A stretch of DNA of 64,000 nucleotides from Candidatus Kapaibacterium sp. (lineage in GTDB: Bacteria > Bacteroidota > Ignavibacteria > Kapaibacteriales > HRBIN21). Below, in pieces: positions 1 to 8,737 of this stretch (positions are counted from its first letter, which is position 1; the number at the start of each line of letters is the position of its first letter). The notes below the pieces were generated by a model, which saw only the letters and a list, made by a program, of their open reading frames with translations, searched no databases and had not been told where the DNA came from. The stretch lies in assembly GCA_025059875.1 (NCBI GenBank), contig JANXCT010000002.1, positions 23,910 to 87,909 of the forward strand. Direction: 5' to 3'. The position numbers and the translations under genes are program-made.

Positions 1-357
1 GACTGAAGGGAGGATTGGGAAGATCCACTCGAGGCTGATGCTGGGGGCCGTGGTGGGGGTCTGCTGGTACTGGAGTTGGAGCAGAAGGCGGTAGTGGAGC
101 TCTACCCACATGAGGTACTCGTCGTGCTGCTTTCGCCCCAGCCCGGTGAGGACAATGTCAATGCTCGGGGCGAAGAACGAACGGAGCCGAGCTCCAAGGC
201 CGATTCCAGCGGAGGGCAGATGGAGTGCTGTCTCTGAGGGGAGGAAGCGATACGCTGCAGAGCCATAGATGCAGAAGTCCACGAAGAACTGACCGTGTGC
301 GCTACTAAGAGCCAACGCGAAGAGGCAGGGGAGGGCTTTCAGTAATTTTGTGCTCAT
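1..357 (-). CDS. Exported protein of unknown function, 3' end outside the window
   Basis: Reading the minus strand from the ATG at 357-355 gives 119 codons without a stop, running off the window start. The first about 22 residues form a clean signal peptide (MSTKLLKALPCLFALALSSA, then HGQ), so the product leaves the cytoplasm. The rest has alternating hydrophobic and aromatic residues typical of an outer-membrane beta-barrel or secreted beta-protein, but no named domain is recognisable in the part visible. It is divergent from the rfbB operon at 427. A plus-strand promoter-like box lies inside its signal-peptide codons. The function is unknown. Confidence 0.6.
   Translation of the reverse strand, partial: MSTKLLKALPCLFALALSSAHGQFFVDFCIYGSAAYRFLPSETALHLPSAGIGLGARLRSFFAPSIDIVLTGLGRKQHDEYLMWVELHYRLLLQLQYQQTPTTAPSISLEWIFPILPSV
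343..350 (+). promoter_or_regulatory. Putative -7 promoter box (TAATTTTG) for the rfbB operon
   Basis: This is an exact match to the Bacteroidota primary-sigma -7 consensus TAnnTTTG, 76 bases before the rfbB start, on the same strand. It lies inside the 5' end of the divergent gene at 1-357. No convincing -33 TTG is seen. The promoter role is inferred. Confidence 0.4.
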
Positions 358-426
358 GCCTACTACCGCTGACTGCCTGCAGCCAGAAGACGGATAGAGC
401 AGCCGGAGTGGTATGGAGCAATCGGT

Positions 427-1485
427 GTGGTCATGACTGCTTCGGGAGGCCCGAGGACGGTGCTAGTCACGGGCGGGGCGGGTTTCATCGGGACGAACTT
501 CGTTTGCTACCTCCTCCACCATACTGACGTGCGGGTCATTGTCGTAGACGCTCTCACGTACGCTGGACAGCAGCGGAACGTTGCTGCCTGGCAGAACAAT
601 CCCCGCTGTCAGTTCATTCGCGGCCGCGTGGAAGATGTGGCCCTCATGCTCGAGTTATGTCGCAGCTACCAGGTGGAGACGATCGTCCACCTTGCGGCGC
701 AAACCCACGTGGATCGTTCCATTATGGATGCTCGTCCGTTCTTGCAGAGCAACGTAGAGGGGACAGTAGCTCTGCTGGAGGCTGCCCGCCGAGTGCGGCT
801 ACAGCGCTTTGTGCACATGTCAACGGACGAAGTCTATGGGGAGCGTCTCGAAGGGGAGTGTGCAGAAGGGGATGCCTTCGCTCCAAGTTCGCCTTACGCT
901 GCCTCTAAAGCGGCAGCGGATTGCTTCGTACACGCCTACGTCCGAACGTATGGGGTACCTGCTTGCGTTGTGCGGAGCTGCAATGTCTATGGCCCATACC
1001 AGTTCCCTGAGAAGCTAGTGCCGATGAGCATCCTGTGTGCCCTGCATGACGAGCCTATCCCGCTCTACGGGGACGGCTCACAGCGGCGACAGTGGCTCTA
1101 CGTTGGAGATGTCTGCCGAGCCCTTTGGCAGCTCTGCCAAGAGGGGGAGGCGGGGCAAGTGTATCATTTAAGCAGTGGCCAAGAACTCAGCAATCGAGAG
1201 CTGGTGGAGAAGGTCCTTGAGCTTTTGGGCAAGCCCCGTACGCTCATCCGCTCAATCTCGGATCGTCCGGGGCATGACCGGCGATACGCTCTCCAGGTAG
1301 AGACGATGCGCCAGTTGGGATGGCGGGCGCGCGTGGGCTTAGAGGAGGGGTTGCGGAGAACCGTGGAGTGGTACATTCACCACCGCACGTGGTGGGAGCC
1401 CTTGTGGAATGGCGAGTACGCGGAGTACCGCCGGCAGTGGTATGACGCGGTCTTAGCCTCCAACCTCTACGGTGGATCTGCATGA
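427..1485 (+). CDS. rfbB: dTDP-glucose 4,6-dehydratase
   Basis: This 352-residue extended short-chain dehydrogenase converts dTDP-glucose to dTDP-4-keto-6-deoxyglucose for deoxysugar building blocks of surface glycans. The NAD-binding motif GGAGFIG lies at residues 16-22, the family motif STDEVYGE starts at about 132, and the catalytic YxxxK (YAASK) is at 157-161. The length is normal for RfbB/RmlB. The GTG start at 427 has GGAG 8 bases upstream; an ATG at 433 is the alternative. It heads a gene string with the next gene overlapping by ATGA. The usual partners RfbA, RfbC and RfbD are not in the window, so a different NDP-sugar substrate within this family is possible. Confidence 0.88.
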   Translation: MVMTASGGPRTVLVTGGAGFIGTNFVCYLLHHTDVRVIVVDALTYAGQQRNVAAWQNNPRCQFIRGRVEDVALMLELCRSYQVETIVHLAAQTHVDRSIMDARPFLQSNVEGTVALLEAARRVRLQRFVHMSTDEVYGERLEGECAEGDAFAPSSPYAASKAAADCFVHAYVRTYGVPACVVRSCNVYGPYQFPEKLVPMSILCALHDEPIPLYGDGSQRRQWLYVGDVCRALWQLCQEGEAGQVYHLSSGQELSNRELVEKVLELLGKPRTLIRSISDRPGHDRRYALQVETMRQLGWRARVGLEEGLRRTVEWYIHHRTWWEPLWNGEYAEYRRQWYDAVLASNLYGGSA

Positions 1486-2825
1486 GCTCGGGTCAATCCG
1501 TTCTCGACGAGCTGCGCCAGCGCATAGAGCAACGCCGCGTGAGGGTTGGCGTCCTTGGGATGGGCTACGTGGGGCTGCCGCTGGCGATGGAATTCGCACG
1601 GGCGGGAGTCCATACGATAGGGCTGGATACCAACGCAGCCAAGATTGAGCAGCTACGCCGTGGACGCTCCTACCTTCGGGATGTTCCCTCCGACGTTGTG
1701 GCTGAGCAGCTCCGTTTGGGACTGTTCATCCCAACGACGGACTTCCAGCGATGCCAAGAGTGCGATGCCCTCTTCATTTGCGTTCCGACCCCCTTCACGG
1801 CTCACAAAGACCCTGACATCAGCTTCATCCTGCAGGCCACGGATAGCATTGCCGAAACCCTGCGTCCTGGACAGATCGTTGTGCTCCGGAGTACGACCTT
1901 CCCGGGGACGACCGAGGAGTACGTGCTGCCGAGGCTCCGGCAGAAGGGATTGCGCGTTGGGGAGGACTTCTTCTTGGCGTTCTCGCCTGAACGGGTAGAC
2001 CCCGGGAACAAAGTATGGACGACCGCTAACACCCCGGTGGTCGTTGGAGGAGTGACGCCGGCATGCACAGAGTTAGCGGCGGCTGTGTTGCGCTTGGCCG
2101 TCCAAGTGGTCGTCCCCGTTAGCTCTCCAAGGGTTGCGGAGATGGCGAAGCTGTTGGAGAACATCTTCCGCAGCGTCAACATTGCGCTGGTGAACGAGCT
2201 AGCGCAACTCTGCGACCGCTTAGGCATCAGCGTGTGGGAAGTGATTGAAGCGGCAGCGACGAAGCCCTTCGGGTTTATGCCGTTCTACCCTGGGCCAGGC
2301 ATCGGGGGACATTGCATCCTGATTGACCCGTACTACCTAGCATGGGCAGCACGGCGCTACGACTTCGTCACCAACTTCGTGACGCTAGCAGCCGAAGTCA
2401 ACGAGGCAATGCCCTTCTACGTTCGCGACCTCGTAGAGCGGGAGATTGCTCGGCTGCCTGTGCGGCTGGAGAAGGCGAACGTCCTCTTCTTGGGGGTTGC
2501 CTTCAAAAGGGACGTAGATGACCTGCGCCATTCGCCGGCTCTGAAGGTCATGGAACTCCTGTGGCAGGACGGCGTGCGCTCCATTGGCTACTATGACCCG
2601 TACATCCCGCAGGTTGAGTTTGCTGGAGGCATCCTGGAGTCTGCCCCGGGACTTACTCCTGAGCTGCTGAAGCGCCAGCACGTTGTGGTCATCACGACGG
2701 ATCATAGCTGCGTAGACTACGAGCTCGTCTGCCGGTGGAGCCGTGTCGTGGTTGATACGCGCAATGCATGCCGTCATGTTCAGCGGCCTCGGGCACGAAT
2801 TGTGCTCCTCGGAAGCGGACGATGA
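1482..2825 (+). CDS. UDP-N-acetyl-hexosamine 6-dehydrogenase (WbpA/WecC type)
   Basis: This 447-residue NAD-dependent nucleotide-sugar dehydrogenase oxidises C6 of a UDP-HexNAc to a uronic acid. The N-terminal GMGYVG (26-31) is the dinucleotide site and the catalytic cysteine is C278 in PFGFMPFYPGPGIGGHCI, a form closer to WbpA (UDP-GlcNAc dehydrogenase) than to E. coli WecC. The start overlaps the rfbB stop (ATGA) and the stop overlaps the wecB start (ATGA), implying translational coupling. With the adjacent 2-epimerase the pair would make UDP-ManNAcA or a related acidic amino sugar for capsule or O-antigen. The exact substrate cannot be read from sequence. Confidence 0.85.
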   Translation: MSSGQSVLDELRQRIEQRRVRVGVLGMGYVGLPLAMEFARAGVHTIGLDTNAAKIEQLRRGRSYLRDVPSDVVAEQLRLGLFIPTTDFQRCQECDALFICVPTPFTAHKDPDISFILQATDSIAETLRPGQIVVLRSTTFPGTTEEYVLPRLRQKGLRVGEDFFLAFSPERVDPGNKVWTTANTPVVVGGVTPACTELAAAVLRLAVQVVVPVSSPRVAEMAKLLENIFRSVNIALVNELAQLCDRLGISVWEVIEAAATKPFGFMPFYPGPGIGGHCILIDPYYLAWAARRYDFVTNFVTLAAEVNEAMPFYVRDLVEREIARLPVRLEKANVLFLGVAFKRDVDDLRHSPALKVMELLWQDGVRSIGYYDPYIPQVEFAGGILESAPGLTPELLKRQHVVVITTDHSCVDYELVCRWSRVVVDTRNACRHVQRPRARIVLLGSGR

Positions 2826-3955
2826 AAGCGCGCGTCCTATCCGTTGTGGGTGCACGCCCGAACTACATGAAGGTGGCGCCGCTGCACCGCGCTTTCGCTC
2901 GGTATGTGGATGTGGTAGAGCACATCATCGTCCACACGGGGCAGCACTACGACCCAGAGCTGTCGGATGTCTTCTTCGCTGACCTGGATTTGCCGCAGCC
3001 TTCAGTCTTCTTGGGAGTCGGCTCGGGTACGCACGCTCAGCAGACGGCTCGCATTATGCTGGCCTTTGAGCCGGTGTGCTTAGAACTCTCGCCGGACTTA
3101 GTCATTGTGGTTGGAGACGTCAACTCCACCCTTGCCTGTGCTCTGACGGCAGTCAAGCTAGGGATTCCAGTGGCGCACGTCGAGGCAGGACTCCGCAGCT
3201 TTGATCGAAGCATGCCAGAGGAGATCAATCGGGTCGTTACAGACGCCGTTGCAGACTACTTCTTCGTCACCGAGCCGAGCGGAGTGGAGAACCTACGCTG
3301 TCAGGGTGCCCCAGAGGAGCGCATCTTCCTGGTCGGCAACACGATGATTGACTCTCTGCTGTTCGCCCTGCCGAAGGCCGAGCAGAGCACACTTCCGGAG
3401 AGCTTAGGTCTGGAGCCGCAGGGGTACGTCGTTGTAACACTCCACCGGCCGAGCAATGTGGACGATCCGCAGCAGCTGCGGGAGCTCCTACTCGTGTTGA
3501 ACGAGCTGGCCCAGTGGCGCACGGTCGTTTTCCCGATGCACCCGAGGACACGGCAGGCCGTTGAGCGCTTTGGATTGCAAGGGCTGCTGCAGCGGCTACT
3601 GGTGCTGCCTCCGTTGAGCTACGTAGACTTCATAGCACTCGTCCTTCGGGCCGACTTCGTCATGACGGACTCCGGCGGCATCCAGGAAGAGACCACGTAC
3701 CTAGGAATCCCCTGCCTGACGCTACGGACAACGACGGAACGACCGATTACGTGCTCCATGGGGACGAACCAGTTGGTGCCGCCAAGGGCCGATGCGCTGC
3801 GGGCAGCATTGGCGGCACTGAGGCGAGGGGAGCGGAAGCAGGGGCGTGTACCACCGTTGTGGGATGGACATGCAGCCGAGCGGATCGCTCAAGTGGTGGT
3901 GGAGCATTGTCTGCGCCTGCCTGTGGGGCAGCCTCTGGGCACAGGAAGCGGGTAG
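2822..3955 (+). CDS. wecB: UDP-N-acetylglucosamine 2-epimerase (non-hydrolysing)
   Basis: This 377-residue GT-B-fold epimerase interconverts UDP-GlcNAc and UDP-ManNAc. Seen are the N-terminal GARPNYMK, the HTGQHYD motif, and the C-terminal DSGGIQEE near residue 283 followed by RxTTERP, all family hallmarks. The reading frame is open 54 bases further upstream, but the ATG at 2822 overlaps the dehydrogenase stop (ATGA) and gives the normal N terminus beginning MKARVLSVVGARPN. The last 92 bases overlap the start of the Wza-like gene. A WbpI-type role on an oxidised sugar is possible given the neighbour. Confidence 0.88.
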   Translation: MKARVLSVVGARPNYMKVAPLHRAFARYVDVVEHIIVHTGQHYDPELSDVFFADLDLPQPSVFLGVGSGTHAQQTARIMLAFEPVCLELSPDLVIVVGDVNSTLACALTAVKLGIPVAHVEAGLRSFDRSMPEEINRVVTDAVADYFFVTEPSGVENLRCQGAPEERIFLVGNTMIDSLLFALPKAEQSTLPESLGLEPQGYVVVTLHRPSNVDDPQQLRELLLVLNELAQWRTVVFPMHPRTRQAVERFGLQGLLQRLLVLPPLSYVDFIALVLRADFVMTDSGGIQEETTYLGIPCLTLRTTTERPITCSMGTNQLVPPRADALRAALAALRRGERKQGRVPPLWDGHAAERIAQVVVEHCLRLPVGQPLGTGSG

Positions 3956-5636
3956 GTCTCTGCTGCCGCAGAGCCTATGGCAGACGCTGGAGGAGGCGGG
4001 TACGTTGACCGCGCTGCGAGACGTCCTCCCGGAGCTGCCACCGAGCGACGGGGCTGTCATGCCGGAGGAGTACTACCTTGGGCCAGGAGATGTGTTGCTA
4101 GTGCAAGTCTTAGCGCCAGTGGTGCAGAGCCATCGGGTGGTGGTGTCCGCTACGGCTGATGTCCTCATCCCACGGTTGGGCTTAGTCTCCGTCAAGGGGA
4201 AATCAATTGCCCAGTTACGCCAAGAGCTGCAGCAGCTCGTACAGCAGCGTAATCCAGCAGCAACCGTCAATGTCCAGCTCCTGCTGCCCCGGCGGGTGGT
4301 GGTTACTGTCAGCGGGTACGTGCGTTCGCCAGGGACGTACATCCTGCCAGCGAGTCTGCGGGTATCTACGGCGGTGCGGCTTGCAATGTACGGTGATGCT
4401 GCGGCGAGGACGGCATCTGGAAGACCGATGCAGGCGCCGCTAGCCGCCGGTTCGGTACAAGAGCTCCAAGGGCACGAGTGGGAGTACAGCAGCGTCCCGC
4501 TACTGCCGAGCTTCTGCACGCGACATCTCGTGCTGCGGTTCGCCGATGGTACAACCCGGGAGGCCGACGTAGAGCGCGGACGAGCCTTAGGGGAAGTGCA
4601 GTCCGACCCGATGCTGAGCGAGGGGCTAGAGATCTTCGTCCCTGCGCCACCCCCGACTGGGTACGCTACAGTGTCTATCGGGGGGGCTGTTAGGCGTCCG
4701 CTCCGGATTGCACATCGCCATGGGGATCGGCTCTCGTTCCTCCTGCGCTTAGCCGGCGGGATCGATCCTCAGCGGGCACAGTACGTTGCCCTCATCCATC
4801 TTCCTGGGAGGCCGCCAGAGCGTGTTGAGCTAGACACAGCTGGAATGCCAACGACGGACCCACTCCTTGCACCGGGAACAGCTGTGATTGTGCCAGAACG
4901 TCCGGTGGCAGGGATTATACGGCAGGGGGTGGTTCGCCTCCTTGGAGGGGTGGTCCGGCCAGGCGCGTACGTCATCGAGCCCGGACGGACGCGCCTGAAG
5001 GAGGTCATAGAACAGGCGGGTGGCCTTGTTCCAACGGCAGCGTTAGCACAGGCCTACATCCAACGGGTGCCTCCACCGCAGGCTTTCCAGACCGACCCTC
5101 GGATGCCCACCGAAGTCGGCCTGTACAGCCGCTTTCTGTACAGCGACCTCCGGCTGGAAGATACCGTCCGCTACATGCTGGATATGCGGCTGCAGCGCTC
5201 GCTCGTTGCATGTGACTTCGTCGCGCTCTTCCGTGATGGGGACCTTCGACATAACGTGCCGCTGGAAGATGGGGACGTCATCGTGATCCCGGAGCAGGAG
5301 CGACACGTCTACCTCTGGGGACAGGTACGGTTCCCCGGGGCTGTGCCGTTTGAGGCAGGCCAAACGACAGACTGGTACATCCAGCAGGCAGGAGGTTACG
5401 GTGTGGGCGCAGATCCGAGGCGGGTGAGAGTATTGCGTGGTCCGCAGCGGGTCTGGCTTACCCCCAAACAGGCAGGGGCGCTTCAGCCGGGCGATGAGAT
5501 CTACGTCCCACGGATACTCGACGTCCCCGCGTGGGCCCAGCAACAGGCAGAGCTGCAGTTCTACACCGTTCTGGTAGGGGCAGTCTCGACACTGACCTTT
5601 GTCGTCACCACGATCTTCAACCTTCTGCGGCGTTGA
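3864..5636 (+). CDS. Polysaccharide export protein, Wza-like, with SLBB domains
   Basis: About 590 residues. An N-terminal signal segment (KWWWSIVCACLWGSLWAQ) is followed by the Poly_export domain (YYLGPGDVLLVQV from about residue 70), then several SLBB-like repeats (AVRLAMYGDAA, VSIGGAVRRPL, VRLLGGVVRPGAYVIEPG, VYLWGQVRFPGAVPFEAGQ) and a C-terminal hydrophobic helix (FYTVLVGAVSTLTFVVTTIF). It is predicted to form the periplasmic/outer-membrane channel for surface polysaccharide. There is no lipobox cysteine, so it is anchored differently from E. coli Wza. The start (3864, or 3870) must lie inside wecB to keep the signal peptide, giving a roughly 90-base overlap. It converges with, and overlaps by 20 bases, the gene on the other strand. 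Confidence 0.82.
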   Translation: MDMQPSGSLKWWWSIVCACLWGSLWAQEAGRSLLPQSLWQTLEEAGTLTALRDVLPELPPSDGAVMPEEYYLGPGDVLLVQVLAPVVQSHRVVVSATADVLIPRLGLVSVKGKSIAQLRQELQQLVQQRNPAATVNVQLLLPRRVVVTVSGYVRSPGTYILPASLRVSTAVRLAMYGDAAARTASGRPMQAPLAAGSVQELQGHEWEYSSVPLLPSFCTRHLVLRFADGTTREADVERGRALGEVQSDPMLSEGLEIFVPAPPPTGYATVSIGGAVRRPLRIAHRHGDRLSFLLRLAGGIDPQRAQYVALIHLPGRPPERVELDTAGMPTTDPLLAPGTAVIVPERPVAGIIRQGVVRLLGGVVRPGAYVIEPGRTRLKEVIEQAGGLVPTAALAQAYIQRVPPPQAFQTDPRMPTEVGLYSRFLYSDLRLEDTVRYMLDMRLQRSLVACDFVALFRDGDLRHNVPLEDGDVIVIPEQERHVYLWGQVRFPGAVPFEAGQTTDWYIQQAGGYGVGADPRRVRVLRGPQRVWLTPKQAGALQPGDEIYVPRILDVPAWAQQQAELQFYTVLVGAVSTLTFVVTTIFNLLRR

Positions 5637-6420
5637 CGAGCGGCGGATGGAGGGCTTCAGGAAGCACAGTAGGGCGACGCAGCAGGTGGCTCAGGCGTCG
5701 CAGCGGCTTTGCGAACGGGACCAGCAGGCCCCAAGGTGTGAGGCCATGTTGCTTCCAGGTGCGCCAGCACTCCCAGTTCCCCCGCAGAATGGAGCGGAGA
5801 GAACGGTTGCTAATGCCGCCGCTATCCATGCAGGCCAGCACCCGCGGAATGTACTGGACGCGGATGGCTCCCACAAACAGCAGGCGGAACATCAGCTCAT
5901 AGTCAGCAGCGATCCGGTAGTCCAGATTGAATCCTCCGAAGCGCTCGTACACCGAGCGCCGAGCGAAGAAGGTCTGGTGTGGCGGCATCCAGCCGAAGTA
6001 GTACTTCCAACGTCGATAGGGGCCAGCGCGCCAGTAGCGGACAATCCGTCTTGTCCCGGGGCTGACGAAGACCACGTCGCCGTAGCAGGCCTCGACGGTA
6101 GGATCGGAGAAGACCGCTGCAACATCGCGCAGCACGAACCGGTCAGCGTATTGGTCATCGGCATTCAGGATGCCGATGATGTCGCCCGTTGCATAGCGCA
6201 GCCCCTTGTTCATGGCATCGTAGAGCCCTCGGTCGGGTTCGCTGACGAAGACGCTGAGCCGGTGACGGTAGCGCTCCAGGATGTCGCGGGTGGGTGGGGG
6301 GGAGCCACCGTCGATGACGATAGTTTCTACTTCGGCCTCCACCTCCTGGGCGAAGATGGATTCCAGGGCCCGCGCGACACGAGGATCGTTGAGCACAACA
6401 GTGATGATGGAGATCCGCAT
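5617..6420 (-). CDS. Family 2 glycosyltransferase
   Basis: This 267-residue GT-A enzyme begins MRISIITVVLNDPRVARAL, the nucleotide-binding start of GT2 enzymes. It has the VIDGGSPPPT segment, DRGLYDAMNKG, and an ADDQY acidic motif for metal/nucleotide-sugar binding, resembling the WcaE-like branch. Upstream codons are open to 6540, but the ATG at 6420 gives the canonical N terminus. It is the only minus-strand gene in the polysaccharide locus. It has its own promoter-like box 31 bases upstream and overlaps the 3' end of the export gene by 20 bases. Donor and acceptor are unknown. Confidence 0.82.
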   Translation of the reverse strand: MRISIITVVLNDPRVARALESIFAQEVEAEVETIVIDGGSPPPTRDILERYRHRLSVFVSEPDRGLYDAMNKGLRYATGDIIGILNADDQYADRFVLRDVAAVFSDPTVEACYGDVVFVSPGTRRIVRYWRAGPYRRWKYYFGWMPPHQTFFARRSVYERFGGFNLDYRIAADYELMFRLLFVGAIRVQYIPRVLACMDSGGISNRSLRSILRGNWECWRTWKQHGLTPWGLLVPFAKPLRRLSHLLRRPTVLPEALHPPLVNAAEG

Positions 6421-6450
6421 CGCAGAGCGCTCGTCTCCTACAGGCGGCAG

Positions 6451-6458
6451 CAAAAATA
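6451..6458 (-). promoter_or_regulatory. Putative -7 promoter box (TATTTTTG, minus strand)
   Basis: An exact TAnnTTTG match on the minus strand, 31 bases before the ATG at 6420. It would give an mRNA leader of about 24 bases for the glycosyltransferase gene. Inferred from consensus and position. Confidence 0.45.
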
Positions 6459-6523
6459 CAGAGCTAAGGTCGCCAGTCCGTTTCCTGAGCTCAGCTGGGG
6501 CCGATAGCAGTGGTACGTGAGGC

Positions 6524-7996
6524 ATGGCAGACGCTGTCACGTATCCTGCATCACTGACGCAGCGACGGTGGCGCTGGAAGAGCGGGCAACACAGCCCAGT
6601 AGTGTTCCAGCTAGGGGTGGACCTCGTTGTGCTCGTGCTTGGGACCCTTGGCTACCTCTGGGTGCGCTTTGGCAGTGGCTGGCTGGACTCCGTGGCTACT
6701 CCGACCGGTGAGGAGGTCGTAGCCATCGTCTCAATGCTGACAGGCTACTGGGTGCTGTTGTTCTGGCTCGCAGGGCTCTACCGGAACTGGTACAGCCGTC
6801 CGCCGCTGGAGGAGCTATGGGCAGTGGTGCGCTCGGTACTGCTCGGGATAGCCCTGCTATTGGTGCTGGTGTTCTGGGATAGTGGCGATTTCTACCGAAG
6901 CAACTTTCGGGCAGTGGCAGGGATCTACGCGGCTTTCCTTGGGATTGGGCTGGGGGCTGGTCGTCTAGCAGTGCGGGCGCTCCAGCGCTCCCTCCGGCAG
7001 CGCGGAATCCTCACGATACCAGCCCTCCTGGTGGGAAATCCGCGGGGGGTTGAGCGGTTGCTCGAGGAGTTGCGTCGGATCCCCCATTGGGGCTACCGTC
7101 CGCTCGGGGTCGTCCTACCGTCAAGTGGGGTGTCGGAGCAGGAGTGGAACGGCAAGGGCCCTATTCCGGTTCTCGGGACCGTAGCAGTGTTGCGTGAGCT
7201 CATCCGCCGATGGGAGCCGGAGGAGCTCCTTCTGGCTTTTCAGCCGCCGGATCCCCAAGAAGTAGGCAAGGTGATGGGTGTTGCTGAAGAGGCTCGGGTA
7301 GGGGTCAAGATACTGCCGGAGCTCTACCGGGTCACGTCTGGGCAGGCTCGTATCCGACGCCTCTACGGCACGAGCCTCCTGGAGCTGAACCCGGAGATTC
7401 TCAACCCCTGGCAGGCCTTCGTGAAGCGGACCTTGGATATCGTCATCAGCGTCCTGATACTCTTCGTCGGTGCTCCCTTGTGGCTCTTGATCGCGGCTGC
7501 GATCTGGGTTGACAGTGGGCGTCCTATCTTCTTCGTCCAGGAGCGGGTTGGACGACATGGGCGCATATTCCGACTCTACAAGTTTCGCACGATGCTGCCC
7601 GAGGGGGACCCGAACCGGCTCTGGACACAGCGGGGCGACCCGCGAATCACACGGGTCGGGAGGTGGCTGCGCAAGACGTACTTGGACGAGATCCCGCAGT
7701 TCTGGAACGTGCTCAAAGGCGAAATGAGCATCGTTGGTCCTCGGCCAGAGCGACCGTACTACGTGGAGCTCTTTACCCAGATGGTGCCCGAGTACCCTCG
7801 CCGGCACTGCGTCAAACCAGGGATTACGGGATGGTGGCAGGTGTGCCGTCGTCAGGAGCTCAACGTGCCGACAGTTGAAGGGGTGCGCTCCCGGTTGGAG
7901 ATGGACTTCTACTACATCGAGAACCAGTCGCTGGCGCTGGACCTGGAGATTATGCTCCGCACGGTGTGGGTAATGCTCACGGGCAAGGGGGTGTGA
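6524..7996 (+). CDS. Polyprenyl-phosphate glycosyl-1-phosphate transferase (WbaP/WcaJ-like)
   Basis: This 490-residue initiating transferase moves a sugar-1-phosphate from an NDP-sugar onto undecaprenyl phosphate at the inner membrane. The N-terminal half has several membrane segments and a CoA_binding_3-like domain ([21 protein letters not shown]). The C-terminal bacterial sugar transferase domain is intact: [20 protein letters not shown] re-entrant helix, KFRTM near 352, catalytic D388-E389 in [32 protein letters not shown], and terminal [15 protein letters not shown]. It starts 104 bases from the divergent glycosyltransferase gene. It serves as the intact reference for the degenerate copy at 8709-10733. 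The sugar is unknown. Confidence 0.88.
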   Translation: MADAVTYPASLTQRRWRWKSGQHSPVVFQLGVDLVVLVLGTLGYLWVRFGSGWLDSVATPTGEEVVAIVSMLTGYWVLLFWLAGLYRNWYSRPPLEELWAVVRSVLLGIALLLVLVFWDSGDFYRSNFRAVAGIYAAFLGIGLGAGRLAVRALQRSLRQRGILTIPALLVGNPRGVERLLEELRRIPHWGYRPLGVVLPSSGVSEQEWNGKGPIPVLGTVAVLRELIRRWEPEELLLAFQPPDPQEVGKVMGVAEEARVGVKILPELYRVTSGQARIRRLYGTSLLELNPEILNPWQAFVKRTLDIVISVLILFVGAPLWLLIAAAIWVDSGRPIFFVQERVGRHGRIFRLYKFRTMLPEGDPNRLWTQRGDPRITRVGRWLRKTYLDEIPQFWNVLKGEMSIVGPRPERPYYVELFTQMVPEYPRRHCVKPGITGWWQVCRRQELNVPTVEGVRSRLEMDFYYIENQSLALDLEIMLRTVWVMLTGKGV

Positions 7997-7999
7997 AGG

Positions 8000-8737
8000 G
8001 TGAGGACGCTGATTGTCATCCCGACCTACGACGAGCGTGAGAACATCGCGGAGCTCATCCCGGCACTCCTCCGGCTGGAGATGGAGCCGGAGGTACTCGT
8101 AGTGGACGACGCTTCGCCGGATGGGACGGCGGAAGAGGTACGACGATGGCAGGAGCGTGTGCCCGGTCGAGTCCATCTCATTGAGCGGCCAGCAAAGTTG
8201 GGGCTTGGTTCCGCTTACTGCCAGGGCTTCCAGTGGGCACTCCAGCGGGAGTATGAGGTGGTGGTGCAGATGGACGCGGATTTCTCGCATGATCCTCGGG
8301 ACGTGCCGCGGCTTGTGGCGGCTTTAGCAAACGCTGATGTAGCACTGGGATCGCGCTACGTCAGTGGGGTCAATGTCGTCAACTGGCCGATGGGACGCTT
8401 ACTCTTGAGCTGGCTAGCGAATCGGTATACGCGATGGGTCACGGGGATGCCAATTGCTGACGCCACGAGTGGCTTCAAGGCCTTTTGGGCCCGCACTCTC
8501 CGCCGCCTCCGGTGGGACCGGATTCGCTCCAATGGCTACGCCTTCCAGATTGAGGTCACCTACCGGCTCTGGCGCTTAGGTTGCCGCATCGTGGAGGTGC
8601 CAATTGTCTTCGTAGACCGTCGTAGCGGCTTCTCTAAGCTCAACCGTGGCATCGTCTCGGAGGCCGCATGGATGGTGTGGCGGTTGCGTCTGTCGAGCCT
8701 TCTGAGGGATGAGCGTCGCTACTACACCAACCGTTGA
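8000..8737 (+). CDS. Dolichyl/polyprenyl-phosphate mannose synthase-like GT2
   Basis: This 245-residue GT2 protein begins RTLIVIPTYDERENIAELIP and has VVDDASPDGT and VVQMDADFSHDP, the signature set of DPM1-type polyprenyl-phosphate mannose (or glucose) synthases. It has no C-terminal membrane helices, as in short DPM1 forms. It transfers a hexose from an NDP-sugar to a polyprenyl phosphate carrier at the cytoplasmic membrane. The GTG start lies 3 bases after the previous stop, and its end overlaps the next gene by 29 bases, so it is part of one operon. The sugar is not predictable. Confidence 0.84.
   Translation: MRTLIVIPTYDERENIAELIPALLRLEMEPEVLVVDDASPDGTAEEVRRWQERVPGRVHLIERPAKLGLGSAYCQGFQWALQREYEVVVQMDADFSHDPRDVPRLVAALANADVALGSRYVSGVNVVNWPMGRLLLSWLANRYTRWVTGMPIADATSGFKAFWARTLRRLRWDRIRSNGYAFQIEVTYRLWRLGCRIVEVPIVFVDRRSGFSKLNRGIVSEAAWMVWRLRLSSLLRDERRYYTNR

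Noticed and set aside
5617..5636. Possible terminator between the convergent export and GT2 genes
   Set aside because: The genes overlap by 20 bases and no stem-loop with a T tail is seen.
5599..6507. 302-codon open frame on the plus strand
   Set aside because: It is antisense to the clear GT2 gene at 5617-6420, has low-complexity residue use and no recognisable motif; a shadow of codon bias.
7121..8290. 389-codon open frame on the minus strand
   Set aside because: It lies opposite two strongly supported genes (sugar transferase and DPM1-like); its His/Pro/Arg-rich translation has no domain.
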